Of a stretch of DNA of 10,659 bases, positions 1 through 6,362 are shown piece by piece (position 1 is the first letter of the stretch; each line of letters begins with the position of its first letter). The DNA comes from Planctomycetota bacterium (lineage in GTDB: Bacteria; Planctomycetota; PUPC01; JACPCR01): positions 1 to 10,659 of the forward strand of contig JASLXP010001050.1 of NCBI GenBank assembly GCA_030740295.1. The letters are read 5' to 3'. The notes below the pieces were generated by a model that was given only the letters and a program-made list of their open reading frames with translations, had not been told where the DNA came from and searched no databases. Position numbers and translations under genes: made by a program.

Positions 1-11
1 CTGAAGGCGCG

Positions 12-1163
12 GTGTCCGAACAACCGGTGCAGTTCATCAGCGCGCCGCCCGAGCACAGACCCGATAAAGACGCTCCAGTACGCGTCGCCGGCGAGCTCTG
101 CTGGATAGCGCGCAGTGACAGTACGGGCCAGGCAAAGTATCTCCTGTGGTTTGGCGTACCGAAGGATGGGGTGCAGATTCGGGTGCCTTACGGGCCGCAT
201 CATTTGCGAGGCTTCGATTCGGAGGGGAGAGCAACGCCCGTGCGCTGGCATCAGTCGATGCAAATTCGTCCGCAGTGGCCGGTGAACGGCGCTGTAAACA
301 TTTATGAAAACAAGGAGCTCGTGACTTCCTATCGCACAGGGCCGACGCTGGCGGAAGCGGGCGAGGGCAACTGCAAAATCAAGCGGCCTTTCATGTACCC
401 GTTGAACGGTCCGGACGGCATCAGCCTGACGGAATTCGGAAAGTCGCACGACCCGACCGGCAGTCACGCTCATCATTACTCGCTGTTCGTTTCCCATGCT
501 GCCGTGAATAAACGGGACTTCTGGTCGGAGAGGAGTGGGGAGCTCATCGTTCATCGCATGTTCAGCCTGCAGGAAGATGGCCCGATCCTCTGCCGACTTG
601 TGCAGCGCACGCACTGGCTGTCTGAAGATGAGCCGCAGATGGCCGGGGAGCGGACCTGGACATTCCACAGGGCCGCGGATGATTTCCGTTTGATGGATGT
701 CGAACTGAGATTGGAGTCGATGGGAGACCAGCCGGTCGAGCTTGGCAAAACGAACTTCGGTTTCCTGGCCGCGCGTATGACCCCCACCTTGAATCCCTTC
801 GATGGCGGCGGCGAGATCCTCAACTCTCGGGGCGATCGCAACGAACAGGATGCCCATGAAAAGCAGGCCGAATGGATCGATCAGTCCGGCCCTATTGCGC
901 AAGACAGATGGGCAGGTCTTGCGATGTTCGATCACCCTTCTAATCCGCGTCACCCGACCTTCTGGCATTGCCGTAACGACGGCTGGGCCGGCGCTTCTTT
1001 CTGTTTTGCAGATGCTTTTGCCATTGAGCCCGACCAACCACTCATTCTGAACTATCGCCTGCATCTTCACCGGCATGATTCGGCTGAAGGGGAGGTGGCC
1101 GGACGTTACGAGGAATACGAGGCAGAGCCGATCATAAAACTGGGAAAGCCGCAGCGGAAGTAG
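12..1163 (+). CDS. DUF6807 (PmoA-like) family protein, possibly 5'-partial
   Basis: The 383-residue product matches the DUF6807/'methane oxygenase PmoA' family, whose biochemical role is not established and which despite its name is unrelated to particulate methane monooxygenase. Visible family blocks are RPFMYPLNGPDG (residues 125-136), a His-rich HAHHYSLFVSH block (152-162) followed by DFW (169-171), NSRGDRNEQ (271-279) and FDHPSNPRHPTFWH (306-319). The conserved His and Asp residues suggest a metal- or sugar-binding beta-rich fold, which is inference. No signal peptide is seen from this start. The start used is GTG at 12 with no good Shine-Dalgarno, and the frame stays open to base 1, so the true start may lie to the left. 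The gene converges on the Popeye-like gene with a 21-base gap. Family members are common in polysaccharide-degrading Planctomycetota and Verrucomicrobiota. Family assignment is firm; function is unknown. Confidence 0.82.
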   Translation: MSEQPVQFISAPPEHRPDKDAPVRVAGELCWIARSDSTGQAKYLLWFGVPKDGVQIRVPYGPHHLRGFDSEGRATPVRWHQSMQIRPQWPVNGAVNIYENKELVTSYRTGPTLAEAGEGNCKIKRPFMYPLNGPDGISLTEFGKSHDPTGSHAHHYSLFVSHAAVNKRDFWSERSGELIVHRMFSLQEDGPILCRLVQRTHWLSEDEPQMAGERTWTFHRAADDFRLMDVELRLESMGDQPVELGKTNFGFLAARMTPTLNPFDGGGEILNSRGDRNEQDAHEKQAEWIDQSGPIAQDRWAGLAMFDHPSNPRHPTFWHCRNDGWAGASFCFADAFAIEPDQPLILNYRLHLHRHDSAEGEVAGRYEEYEAEPIIKLGKPQRK

Positions 1164-1184
1164 TTGAACACACACTCCTGCGCG

Positions 1185-1859
1185 TCATCGCTGCTCCTGG
1201 TGCTCATCCATTCCGCGCAGTTTCTTTGAGAGGTCCTGACCGATGATCCCCTGCAGGCCGAAGCGCAGGCTCGGGTTCCGTTTCAGGAAACTTTTCAACT
1301 TGCTGATGTCCCACATCAAGTAACGCGTCTCTTCATCGACCACCACGGTTGCGGACGCGGACTCCCCGGTGAGGAACGCCATCTCGCCGATAAACGCTCC
1401 GTCCTTCAGCTCGGCAACCTTGCTGTCTGCGACTACCACGGAAGCCCTTCCATGAAAGAGGAGCATCATCTTGTCCTGCTCCTCATCCTGATGGGTCAGC
1501 ATCTCGCCCGGCGGGGCCACCTGCCACTCGGCCAGCCGGATCAGTTTCATGAACTCCACGGGCGAAAACGAATGGAAGACGCTGTGATAGAGCTCTTCCT
1601 CGTATTCATCGAACTCGATGGCATTACGCTCAGACACCAGGTGGAAGATGTGGTACACATTCACCGCAATGAATCCGATGTTCCAATAGACCGGAATGTA
1701 GGTCTCTCGATGAATAAAGAACATGATGAAATTCACGCTGGCGACGACCGACAGAATTCGCAGGAAGAGGATGTCTCTGGCCACAAATGAGAATGCGATC
1801 AGCGCGTAAGCAACGTGTGCGAGATTGTCCAGAGATTTGAGGTAGTTGAGGAGATCCAT
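1185..1859 (-). CDS. Popeye-domain-like membrane protein with cyclic-nucleotide-binding-like domain
   Basis: A 224-residue protein. The N-terminal third is hydrophobic with about three membrane segments (roughly 12-27, 31-50 and 58-75), followed by an acidic linker (FDEYEEELY, 83-91) and a soluble CRP/cNMP-binding-like beta-roll (about 100-200). This order, and the WNIGFIAVNVYHIFHLV block before the acidic stretch, matches the Popeye (POPDC) family, whose animal members bind cAMP at the membrane. The phosphate-binding cassette is recognisable as GAFIGEMAFLTGESASATVVV (residues 154-174 by position), but the Arg of canonical cassettes (PR-x-ATV) is replaced by Ala-168. The start is ATG at 1859. 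The frame is open a further 53 codons upstream, but that stretch translates repeat DNA and is excluded. The gene lies 174 bases downstream of panC on the same strand, so it may be co-transcribed or separate. A plausible role is membrane-anchored nucleotide sensing; the ligand is unknown. Confidence 0.8.
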   Translation of the reverse strand: MDLLNYLKSLDNLAHVAYALIAFSFVARDILFLRILSVVASVNFIMFFIHRETYIPVYWNIGFIAVNVYHIFHLVSERNAIEFDEYEEELYHSVFHSFSPVEFMKLIRLAEWQVAPPGEMLTHQDEEQDKMMLLFHGRASVVVADSKVAELKDGAFIGEMAFLTGESASATVVVDEETRYLMWDISKLKSFLKRNPSLRFGLQGIIGQDLSKKLRGMDEHQEQR

Positions 1860-1861
1860 GG

Positions 1862-1896
1862 CGTGATGAGTAAAACGTAATGCGTAATGAGTAAGT
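1862..1896. repeat. Heptad tandem array (about five 7-base units)
   Basis: Five imperfect units read CGTGATG, AGTAAAA, CGTAATG, CGTAATG and AGTAAGT, period 7. They end just upstream of the Popeye-like start codon at 1859 and form the left arm of the inverted-repeat element. Confidence 0.6.
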
Positions 1897-2031
1897 TTGG
1901 ATGAGCAGCCCGGTGTGGCCGAGGCGACGGTTGGTGAGATGCGGTTTCCGGGCTCCGGATCACAGCGAATGGGCATTCCATCCGGACACACCATAACATT
2001 GGCACTCGAAGCCCACACTTACGCCTTACGC
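1882..2031. repeat. Inverted-repeat-bounded intergenic element between panC and the Popeye-like gene
   Basis: The gap between panC and the Popeye-like gene is framed by two 19-base arms, 1882-1900 and 2013-2031, which are reverse complements at 16 of 19 positions. Inside are AGCCCGG (1907-1913) with CCGGGCT (1948-1954), and TCCGGAT (1954-1960) with ATCCGGA (1980-1986). GGTGTG (1912-1917) also pairs with CACACC (1987-1992), directly next to the latter. The right arm begins 2 bases beyond the panC stop codon. The element could be a folded RNA in the panC transcript, a terminator-like structure without a T-run, or a small non-autonomous repeat. No transposase or target-site duplication is visible. 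Confidence 0.55.
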
Positions 2032-2045
2032 CATCACATCTCACA
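2018..2045. repeat. Heptad tandem array (about four 7-base units), opposite orientation
   Basis: CTTACGC occurs twice exactly (2018-2024 and 2025-2031), followed by the degenerate units CATCACA and TCTCACA that run into the panC 3' end. Read on the other strand the unit is GCGTAAG, close to the GCGTAAT unit of the array at 1862-1896, so the two arrays face each other. Confidence 0.55.
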
Positions 2046-2915
2046 TTCACCGGTATCACCATCGATCAGCATGTTATCGATGAGCCGGGCCGGGCCGACT
2101 TGGGCCGCGATGGCCGCCAGGCAGGATGGGCCGATGGCTTCCGTATCAACGAAGGTGTTGAAGTCAACGATCGAAACGTACTCCGGATGAACTAGCTCAA
2201 ACTTCGACAGGCTTTCCTTCATTACCTTTACGAGGGTGGCCGAATCTCGTTCACCATCTGCAATGGCCTGTCTACCTATTGCCAGGGCCTGTGAAAGTGC
2301 GATGGCCTGAGCCCGCTCTTCGCCGTCGAGGTATTTGTTTCGGGAACTCATCGCCAAGCCGTCCTCCTCACGGACGATGGGGCAGATATTTATCTCGATG
2401 GGAAAGTCTAGATCCTTGGCCATGCGTTTGAGGATGGCTGCCTGCTGGGCATCCTTGCGTCCGAAGAATGCCTTGTCGGCAGGGATGATGTTGAAGAGCT
2501 TGGCCACGACCGTGCAGACGCCCTGGAAGTGCCCAGGCCGCGCCAGGCCGCAGAGATTCTGGTCAATAACGGAAGGTGTGACCTGAATGAACGGATCGCC
2601 ATCGGGATATATCACCGCCGGCTCAGGATGAAAAACAGCATCGACCCCGAGTGCGGCCAGCGCGTCCAGGTCGGCCTCGAGTGTGCGGGGGTAGCTGTCG
2701 AGGTCTTCATCCGGGCCAAATTGGGTGGGGTTTACAAAGATGGTCGCCACGGTTCGAGTGGTCGCTGCCCTGGATGCGCGGACGAGGCTGAGATGCCCTT
2801 CATGGAGCGCACCCATGGTCGGCACAAGCCCGACACTCTCCCCGGCCGCTCGGCAGGCGCGGACGTAGGCCCGAACATCATCGATGCCTTGAAACAGTTG
2901 GGGTCTGGCAGACAT
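2034..2915 (-). CDS. panC: Pantothenate synthetase (pantoate--beta-alanine ligase)
   Basis: PanC condenses pantoate and beta-alanine with ATP, via a pantoyl-adenylate, to give pantothenate, the precursor of coenzyme A; it is cytosolic. The 293-residue length is normal for the family. Diagnostic motifs are PTMGALHEGH (32-41, the HIGH-like nucleotide motif), FVNPTQF (60-66), LARPGHFQGV (124-133), FGRKDAQQ (151-158) and MSSRN (189-193, the KMSKS-equivalent region). The start is ATG at 2915, 8 bases after the stop of the deoxynucleoside kinase gene, with only a weak Shine-Dalgarno, so translation is probably coupled to the upstream genes. It is the third gene of folK-dnk-panC. No panB or panD is present in the window. 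The last codons run into the heptad-repeat region; the C-terminal tail GDTGECEM may be derived from it. Confidence 0.97.
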   Translation of the reverse strand: MSARPQLFQGIDDVRAYVRACRAAGESVGLVPTMGALHEGHLSLVRASRAATTRTVATIFVNPTQFGPDEDLDSYPRTLEADLDALAALGVDAVFHPEPAVIYPDGDPFIQVTPSVIDQNLCGLARPGHFQGVCTVVAKLFNIIPADKAFFGRKDAQQAAILKRMAKDLDFPIEINICPIVREEDGLAMSSRNKYLDGEERAQAIALSQALAIGRQAIADGERDSATLVKVMKESLSKFELVHPEYVSIVDFNTFVDTEAIGPSCLAAIAAQVGPARLIDNMLIDGDTGECEM

Positions 2916-2923
2916 TGGACAGC

Positions 2924-3574
2924 TCAGACAGAGGAGCGCGCTGGTTTGAAATGCGCGTTGCCGCCATCTATGGAGGTGATGACCTCGACCAATGATTCGA
3001 GATCGATGCCATGGGAATTCACGTCCGTTTCGTTTACATCCACGGTCAAGATCGGCGCTTCTTCGAAATGATTGAAGAAACTGTTATACGCATTCACCAC
3101 GCGTGTGACGTATTTGCTGTCCATCTGGACGGGCGGCTTTTCTTCCCCGGCCTCCAGGCGATTTGAAACAGTCTCCGGGGTCGCTTGAAGGAACAGCACC
3201 AGGTCAGGGGTTACAAATTTATCGACCAGAGCAGATTTCAAGTGCAGGTAGAGGCGGTGCTCATCGTGAGAGAGCGTCTGGACGGCAAAGATCTCATCGG
3301 TGGCCAAGGTGTAATCAGTGATGGTCAACCGGTGAAAAAGCTCGGGTTGTGCGATTTCGCTCTGCTGTTTGTATCGGGACAGGAGGAAGCTGATCTGCGT
3401 GTGTAGAGCGTATTTCTCCATGTCCTGAAAGAACTGCTGCAGGAACGGATTCTCCTCTCCGTCGAGGATCAGGCGGGCGTCGAGATGCCTGGCAAGATCG
3501 CCTGCGAGCCTCGATTTTCCAGTGGCCGGTGGCCCATCGATGGCAATCAGTTTCAACGAATCCAGCGAGGGCAC
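2924..3574 (-). CDS. Deoxynucleoside kinase family protein
   Basis: Predicted to phosphorylate deoxynucleosides with ATP for nucleotide salvage. The 216-residue P-loop protein has a Walker A GPPATGKS (14-21), the family block ENPFLQQFFQD (41-51), FLLSRYKQQ (63-71), TDY (86-88, at the position of the usual substrate-loop D/E-R-S motif) and PDLVLFLQATPE (123-134). The P-loop is unusual: bacterial dNKs commonly read EGxIGAGKT, whereas here it is DGPPATGKS, so substrate identity (dA, dG, dC or another small molecule) is open. The start chosen is GTG at 3574, because AAGGAG lies at 3581-3586 with a 6-base spacer to it; the in-frame TTG at 3580 abuts the Shine-Dalgarno and cannot use it. The gene begins 2 bases after the folK stop and ends 8 bases before panC, so it is the middle gene of an operon. 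Confidence 0.85.
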   Translation of the reverse strand: MPSLDSLKLIAIDGPPATGKSRLAGDLARHLDARLILDGEENPFLQQFFQDMEKYALHTQISFLLSRYKQQSEIAQPELFHRLTITDYTLATDEIFAVQTLSHDEHRLYLHLKSALVDKFVTPDLVLFLQATPETVSNRLEAGEEKPPVQMDSKYVTRVVNAYNSFFNHFEEAPILTVDVNETDVNSHGIDLESLVEVITSIDGGNAHFKPARSSV

Positions 3575-3576
3575 AT

Positions 3577-4038
3577 TCAACTCCTTAACGATGCAAGTAT
3601 CTCGGACACCTTCTGTCCACTGCGAGGGTCGGACAGGTCCGGGGCTATTTCAACGAGTGGCTCAAGAACAAAAAGGCGCTCGCACGCGCCCGGGTGCGGG
3701 ATTGTCAACGTTTCAGTATTCAGAATCAAATCTCCCCAGAACAGGATGTCGAGATCGACGGTTCGAGGGCCCCAATGGATGACGCGTTCACGGCCGAGCG
3801 CGGCCTCGATCCGGTTCAGCTCCGCAAGGAGTTCGGCTGGCCGAAGCGTTGTCGAAATCTCGATGGCTCCGTTCAGGTAATCGGGCTGCGGTGGGCCCAT
3901 CGGTGGATACTCATGGAGCCGGGAAGCGCGCGAAACAGAAACACCGTCCGCAACATTCAGCTCCTTGATGGCCTGGTCGTAGTTGTCTTCGCGGTCACCG
4001 ACATTGGTGCCGAATCCGATGTAGACGATGGAGGTCAC
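3577..4038 (-). CDS. folK: 2-amino-4-hydroxy-6-hydroxymethyldihydropteridine pyrophosphokinase (HPPK)
   Basis: FolK transfers pyrophosphate from ATP to 6-hydroxymethyl-7,8-dihydropterin, the step before dihydropteroate synthase in folate synthesis. The 153-residue protein is of typical length. It carries the N-terminal YIGFGTNVGDRE block (6-17), the HPPK signature WGPRTVDLDILF (89-100) with the two metal-binding aspartates D95 and D97, IPHP (113-116) and RLFVLEPLVEIAP (121-133). The start is GTG at 4038; no ATG or convincing Shine-Dalgarno is visible in the open frame upstream, so the exact start is less certain than the identity. It is the first gene of the folK-dnk-panC cluster, divergent from the SMI1-like gene. 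The operon promoter should lie in 4039-4121, but I could not identify clear -35/-10 boxes there. Confidence 0.96.
   Translation of the reverse strand: MTSIVYIGFGTNVGDREDNYDQAIKELNVADGVSVSRASRLHEYPPMGPPQPDYLNGAIEISTTLRPAELLAELNRIEAALGRERVIHWGPRTVDLDILFWGDLILNTETLTIPHPGACERLFVLEPLVEIAPDLSDPRSGQKVSEILASLRS
3581..3586 (-). promoter_or_regulatory. Ribosome-binding site of the deoxynucleoside kinase gene
   Basis: AAGGAG on the minus strand, inside the last codons of folK and 6 bases before GTG at 3574. It decides the start in favour of GTG over the TTG at 3580. Confidence 0.7.
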
Positions 4039-4041
4039 TAT

Positions 4042-4076
4042 GGTGATGGGTGAAGGCTGATGGTTGAAGGCGGAAC
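4042..4076. repeat. Heptad tandem array in the folK/SMI1 divergent gap
   Basis: Units GGTGATG, GGTGAAG, GCTGATG, GTTGAAG and the degenerate GCGGAAC, period 7. The first four also form two 14-base copies matching at 12 of 14 positions. The array starts 4 bases beyond the folK start codon, in the intergenic region where its promoter or leader should lie. Confidence 0.6.
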
Positions 4077-4081
4077 CATCC

Positions 4082-4087
4082 GGAGGA
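4082..4087 (+). promoter_or_regulatory. Strong Shine-Dalgarno serving ATG 4094, not ATG 4122
   Basis: GGAGGA with a 6-base spacer to ATG at 4094. That frame runs MPAAHHREK, crosses A7 (4116-4122) and stops at 4229-4231. The SMI1 reading frame is one base away. Removing one A from the run would join MPAAHHREK to the SMI1 protein. Confidence 0.55.
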
Positions 4088-4121
4088 ACTAAAATGCCCG
4101 CCGCTCACCATCGAGAAAAAA

Positions 4122-4580
4122 ATGGAACAGCAACCGGACGAACTTTATCGCGCTTACAACGAGACCACCATCCACGCATTGATCGAAAAGCTCGACAAAG
4201 CGGGCCTGAAACGCACGGTCCCGTGCAGTGATGAAGAGCTCGATGCCGCGGCACGAGCGTTGAAGGTGCCGTTCCCGCCAGACTACCGGCACTTTATGAA
4301 AGAGGTCGGCGGACCTTCGAAGGGCAAGCCGTGGCACGGTCTTTTCCGAATCGACGAACTCGTCTCACTCAATCATCACATGGCGATCTTTCAATGGTTT
4401 GGCGGACTGATCGGATTCGCCAATACCGGCTTCATGGTCTTTGCTTTTGACTTCCGCCACGGCATTAACCCGCCGGTGGTAAGCTTTGGCCTGAGCACAT
4501 CGGAATGGGAGGATGTGCAGATTGAGGCGCCTACCTTCACGGACTGGCTGGAACGAACGCTGCCGGTGGCAAGGAAGTAA
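4122..4580 (+). CDS. SMI1/KNR4 (SUKH-like) family protein
   Basis: A 152-residue soluble protein. Residues 37-64 (DEELDAAARALKVPFPPDYRHFMKEVGG by position) match the SMI1/KNR4 opening motif, in which helical residues precede an LPxDYRxFL..xGG-like turn. The later block IGFANTGFMVFAFDFR (97-112) and PPVVSFG (117-123) fits the middle strands of the fold. SMI1/KNR4 proteins include SUKH immunity proteins that neutralise bacterial toxins, but also many with no known partner. No toxin gene is nearby, so an immunity role is not supported here. The annotated start, ATG 4122, has only a weak GAG 6 bases ahead, whereas a much better ribosome-binding site serves an out-of-frame ATG at 4094 across an A7 run. 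The real N-terminus may be 9 residues longer if the run is miscounted or slips. The gene stands alone between folK (divergent) and the esterase gene. Confidence 0.72.
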   Translation: MEQQPDELYRAYNETTIHALIEKLDKAGLKRTVPCSDEELDAAARALKVPFPPDYRHFMKEVGGPSKGKPWHGLFRIDELVSLNHHMAIFQWFGGLIGFANTGFMVFAFDFRHGINPPVVSFGLSTSEWEDVQIEAPTFTDWLERTLPVARK

Positions 4581-4672
4581 AGTGTTCAACCGGGCGGATG
4601 TACTAATCTCCATCTTTAACCTGACTCCTCACATTGTTGAACTGGTCGCCGGGAAAACCAGCAGCATATGAC

Positions 4673-6337
4673 ATGACTCCGCAGACATTCTCCTTCGTTG
4701 CATTCTTCTTCTTCCTGCTGCCACTCTTTGGCGAAAGGCCACCGGTCAAAGTCTTCATCATGGCAGGGCAATCCAACATGGTTGGTCCTGGCGATAACCG
4801 GTACCTCAAAAAGAAACATCAGGAGTTACTGAGACCTCGCGACGATGTCTGGTGCGCTTACCTGGGTATGCCGCCGGGGCCTCTGCGTCCCGGCTACGGC
4901 TTTCGCAGCGAATCATTCGGGCCGGAGCTTCTGTTCGGCCATGTGGTGGGGGATGCAATCGAAGCTCCGATTCTCATCCTGAAATACGCTTACGGCGGAA
5001 AGACCCTCCACCGTGATTTCAGGCCGCCCAGTGCGGTCAAACGAGCGGGCGGCAAGGTCGGCCACCTTTACACCGGCATGATGCTGCAGATGGCCAAGTG
5101 GGTCTCGCATCTTGATGTGATTCATCCCGCCGTGAAGGAAAGCGGTTTCGAGCTCTCAGGCTTCGTCTGGTTTCAAGGAGAGAACGACAGTTGCGGGCGG
5201 ACAAAAGAGGACAGGATCGGTTTCTGGAATTTCTATCAGAACAATCTGACCGACCTCGTGCATGACGTGCGTGATGAGCTCGGTGTTCCGGACCTGCCGA
5301 TCCTCATCGCGCAGATAAACGACTCAGGATGCTGGGACGGCAAGAACGGCGAGCTCGGCGGGGAAGAAGTACGTGCCGCGCAGCGCTACGTGGTCGAGCA
5401 TACGAAAAATGCGGCGACCATCGTTACCTGCGATCTGGATCCCGGCTACCACTACGATTCGCCAAGCCATGTGACCATCGGTCAGCGCATGGGCGCAGCG
5501 ATGTTGCCTCTCACCAGGAACAGAAAACTGAACCACCGGGGCAGCAAAGCCGTCGACGAATTCATCGCGCGCAGGCTTTCATCTCCTCCAAAGCTGGTCG
5601 CCAACCGAAACATCCTGATGAGAGATCTCGTCCTCTACTTTCAGTTTGATGAAGGCGAAGGGAACTCGTCCAGAGCAAGCATCGGCGGGCTGAAGGGCAA
5701 ATTCAAAGGAAAGGTAAGTTGGCAGAAAGGAAGAATCGGACGTGCCGTTCGCCTGGAGCGCGACCAGTGGATCGACATTCACGGCTTCAAAGAACCTTTC
5801 GGGCCTGACGGGCACATTCGGAAGCTGACCATTTCCTACTGGATTCAGACAGCGACAAGAGATGGTCTTCAGCGTGTGGGCAAGGGCGTTGGATACCCGT
5901 TCGTTCCCGGCAAGCGCGACTGGATGATCAGCGCTCAGGCCAACTACGCGGGCTGGGATCTCGGCAATTTCGATATCGACGGATTTGGATTCTTCACGAC
6001 CGTCGGTACGAAAGGTCCCCGGGCCTCATTCACCAGTTGGGGCGAACCGACGATTTACCGCGACGGCTTCGACTGGCGGCATCTGGTGGCAGTCTTCGAT
6101 GCCGATCAGAAGAAACATCTTCTCTACATGGATAACCATCTGGCAAAAGCAAAGGTCGAGATCGAAGGAGAGGGCATCATCCCTGCCGATGTCCCCCTGC
6201 GCATTGGTGGCCCGCTCAAGATCGGCGGACACCATGCCTATGATGAGCTGGCGATCTGGTCGAGAGCGTTAACCCCAGAAGAGGTCGCTTTGATCTACAA
6301 CAATGGGCACGGTTCAAGAATCCCCCTGAAGCACTGA
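4673..6337 (+). CDS. Exported sialate O-acetylesterase-like (SASA/SGNH) enzyme with C-terminal LamG domain
   Basis: A 554-residue two-domain protein, probably secreted or periplasmic. Residues 5-19 are a hydrophobic signal-like segment (FSFVAFFFFLLPLF), although no basic residue precedes it. The catalytic domain (about 24-280) belongs to the SASA/carbohydrate esterase 6-like SGNH group. The nucleophile lies in IMAGQSNM (29-36, Ser-34), the conserved WFQGEND block is at 166-172, and the likely Asp/His pair is D262 and H266 in DSPSH. It should remove acetyl groups from acetylated glycans such as sialic acids or xylan; the substrate cannot be told from sequence. Residues about 319-545 form a LamG/concanavalin-like jelly roll starting at LVLYFQFDEGEG and ending with YDELAIWSRALTPEEVALIYNNG, probably for carbohydrate binding. 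ATG 4673 is preferred over an in-frame TTG at 4634 because it places the hydrophobic segment at the N-terminus. No clear Shine-Dalgarno is seen. Confidence 0.87.
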   Translation: MTPQTFSFVAFFFFLLPLFGERPPVKVFIMAGQSNMVGPGDNRYLKKKHQELLRPRDDVWCAYLGMPPGPLRPGYGFRSESFGPELLFGHVVGDAIEAPILILKYAYGGKTLHRDFRPPSAVKRAGGKVGHLYTGMMLQMAKWVSHLDVIHPAVKESGFELSGFVWFQGENDSCGRTKEDRIGFWNFYQNNLTDLVHDVRDELGVPDLPILIAQINDSGCWDGKNGELGGEEVRAAQRYVVEHTKNAATIVTCDLDPGYHYDSPSHVTIGQRMGAAMLPLTRNRKLNHRGSKAVDEFIARRLSSPPKLVANRNILMRDLVLYFQFDEGEGNSSRASIGGLKGKFKGKVSWQKGRIGRAVRLERDQWIDIHGFKEPFGPDGHIRKLTISYWIQTATRDGLQRVGKGVGYPFVPGKRDWMISAQANYAGWDLGNFDIDGFGFFTTVGTKGPRASFTSWGEPTIYRDGFDWRHLVAVFDADQKKHLLYMDNHLAKAKVEIEGEGIIPADVPLRIGGPLKIGGHHAYDELAIWSRALTPEEVALIYNNGHGSRIPLKH

Positions 6338-6362
6338 GCCGAGTTGGGTCGCTGACTGAAAT

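Noticed and set aside
1860..2018. N-terminal extension of the Popeye-like frame by 53 codons
   Set aside because: The added residues are translated heptad repeat and inverted-repeat DNA, precede the family's usual start and have no ribosome-binding site.
1862..2045. Short repeats as a CRISPR array
   Set aside because: Units are 7 bases without unique spacers, and no cas genes are present.
2529..3071. Plus-strand frame of 180 codons opposite panC and the kinase gene
   Set aside because: It is antisense to two strongly supported genes, has no family motifs and is explained by codon bias on the other strand.
4122..4580. SMI1-like gene as an immunity gene of a polymorphic toxin system
   Set aside because: No toxin, secretion-linked domain or second immunity gene lies within several kilobases.
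4584..4642. GTTCAAC (4584-4590) and GTTGAAC (4636-4642) as an inverted repeat upstream of the esterase gene
   Set aside because: Only 7 bases pair across a 45-base loop, which is easily due to chance; no promoter boxes accompany it.
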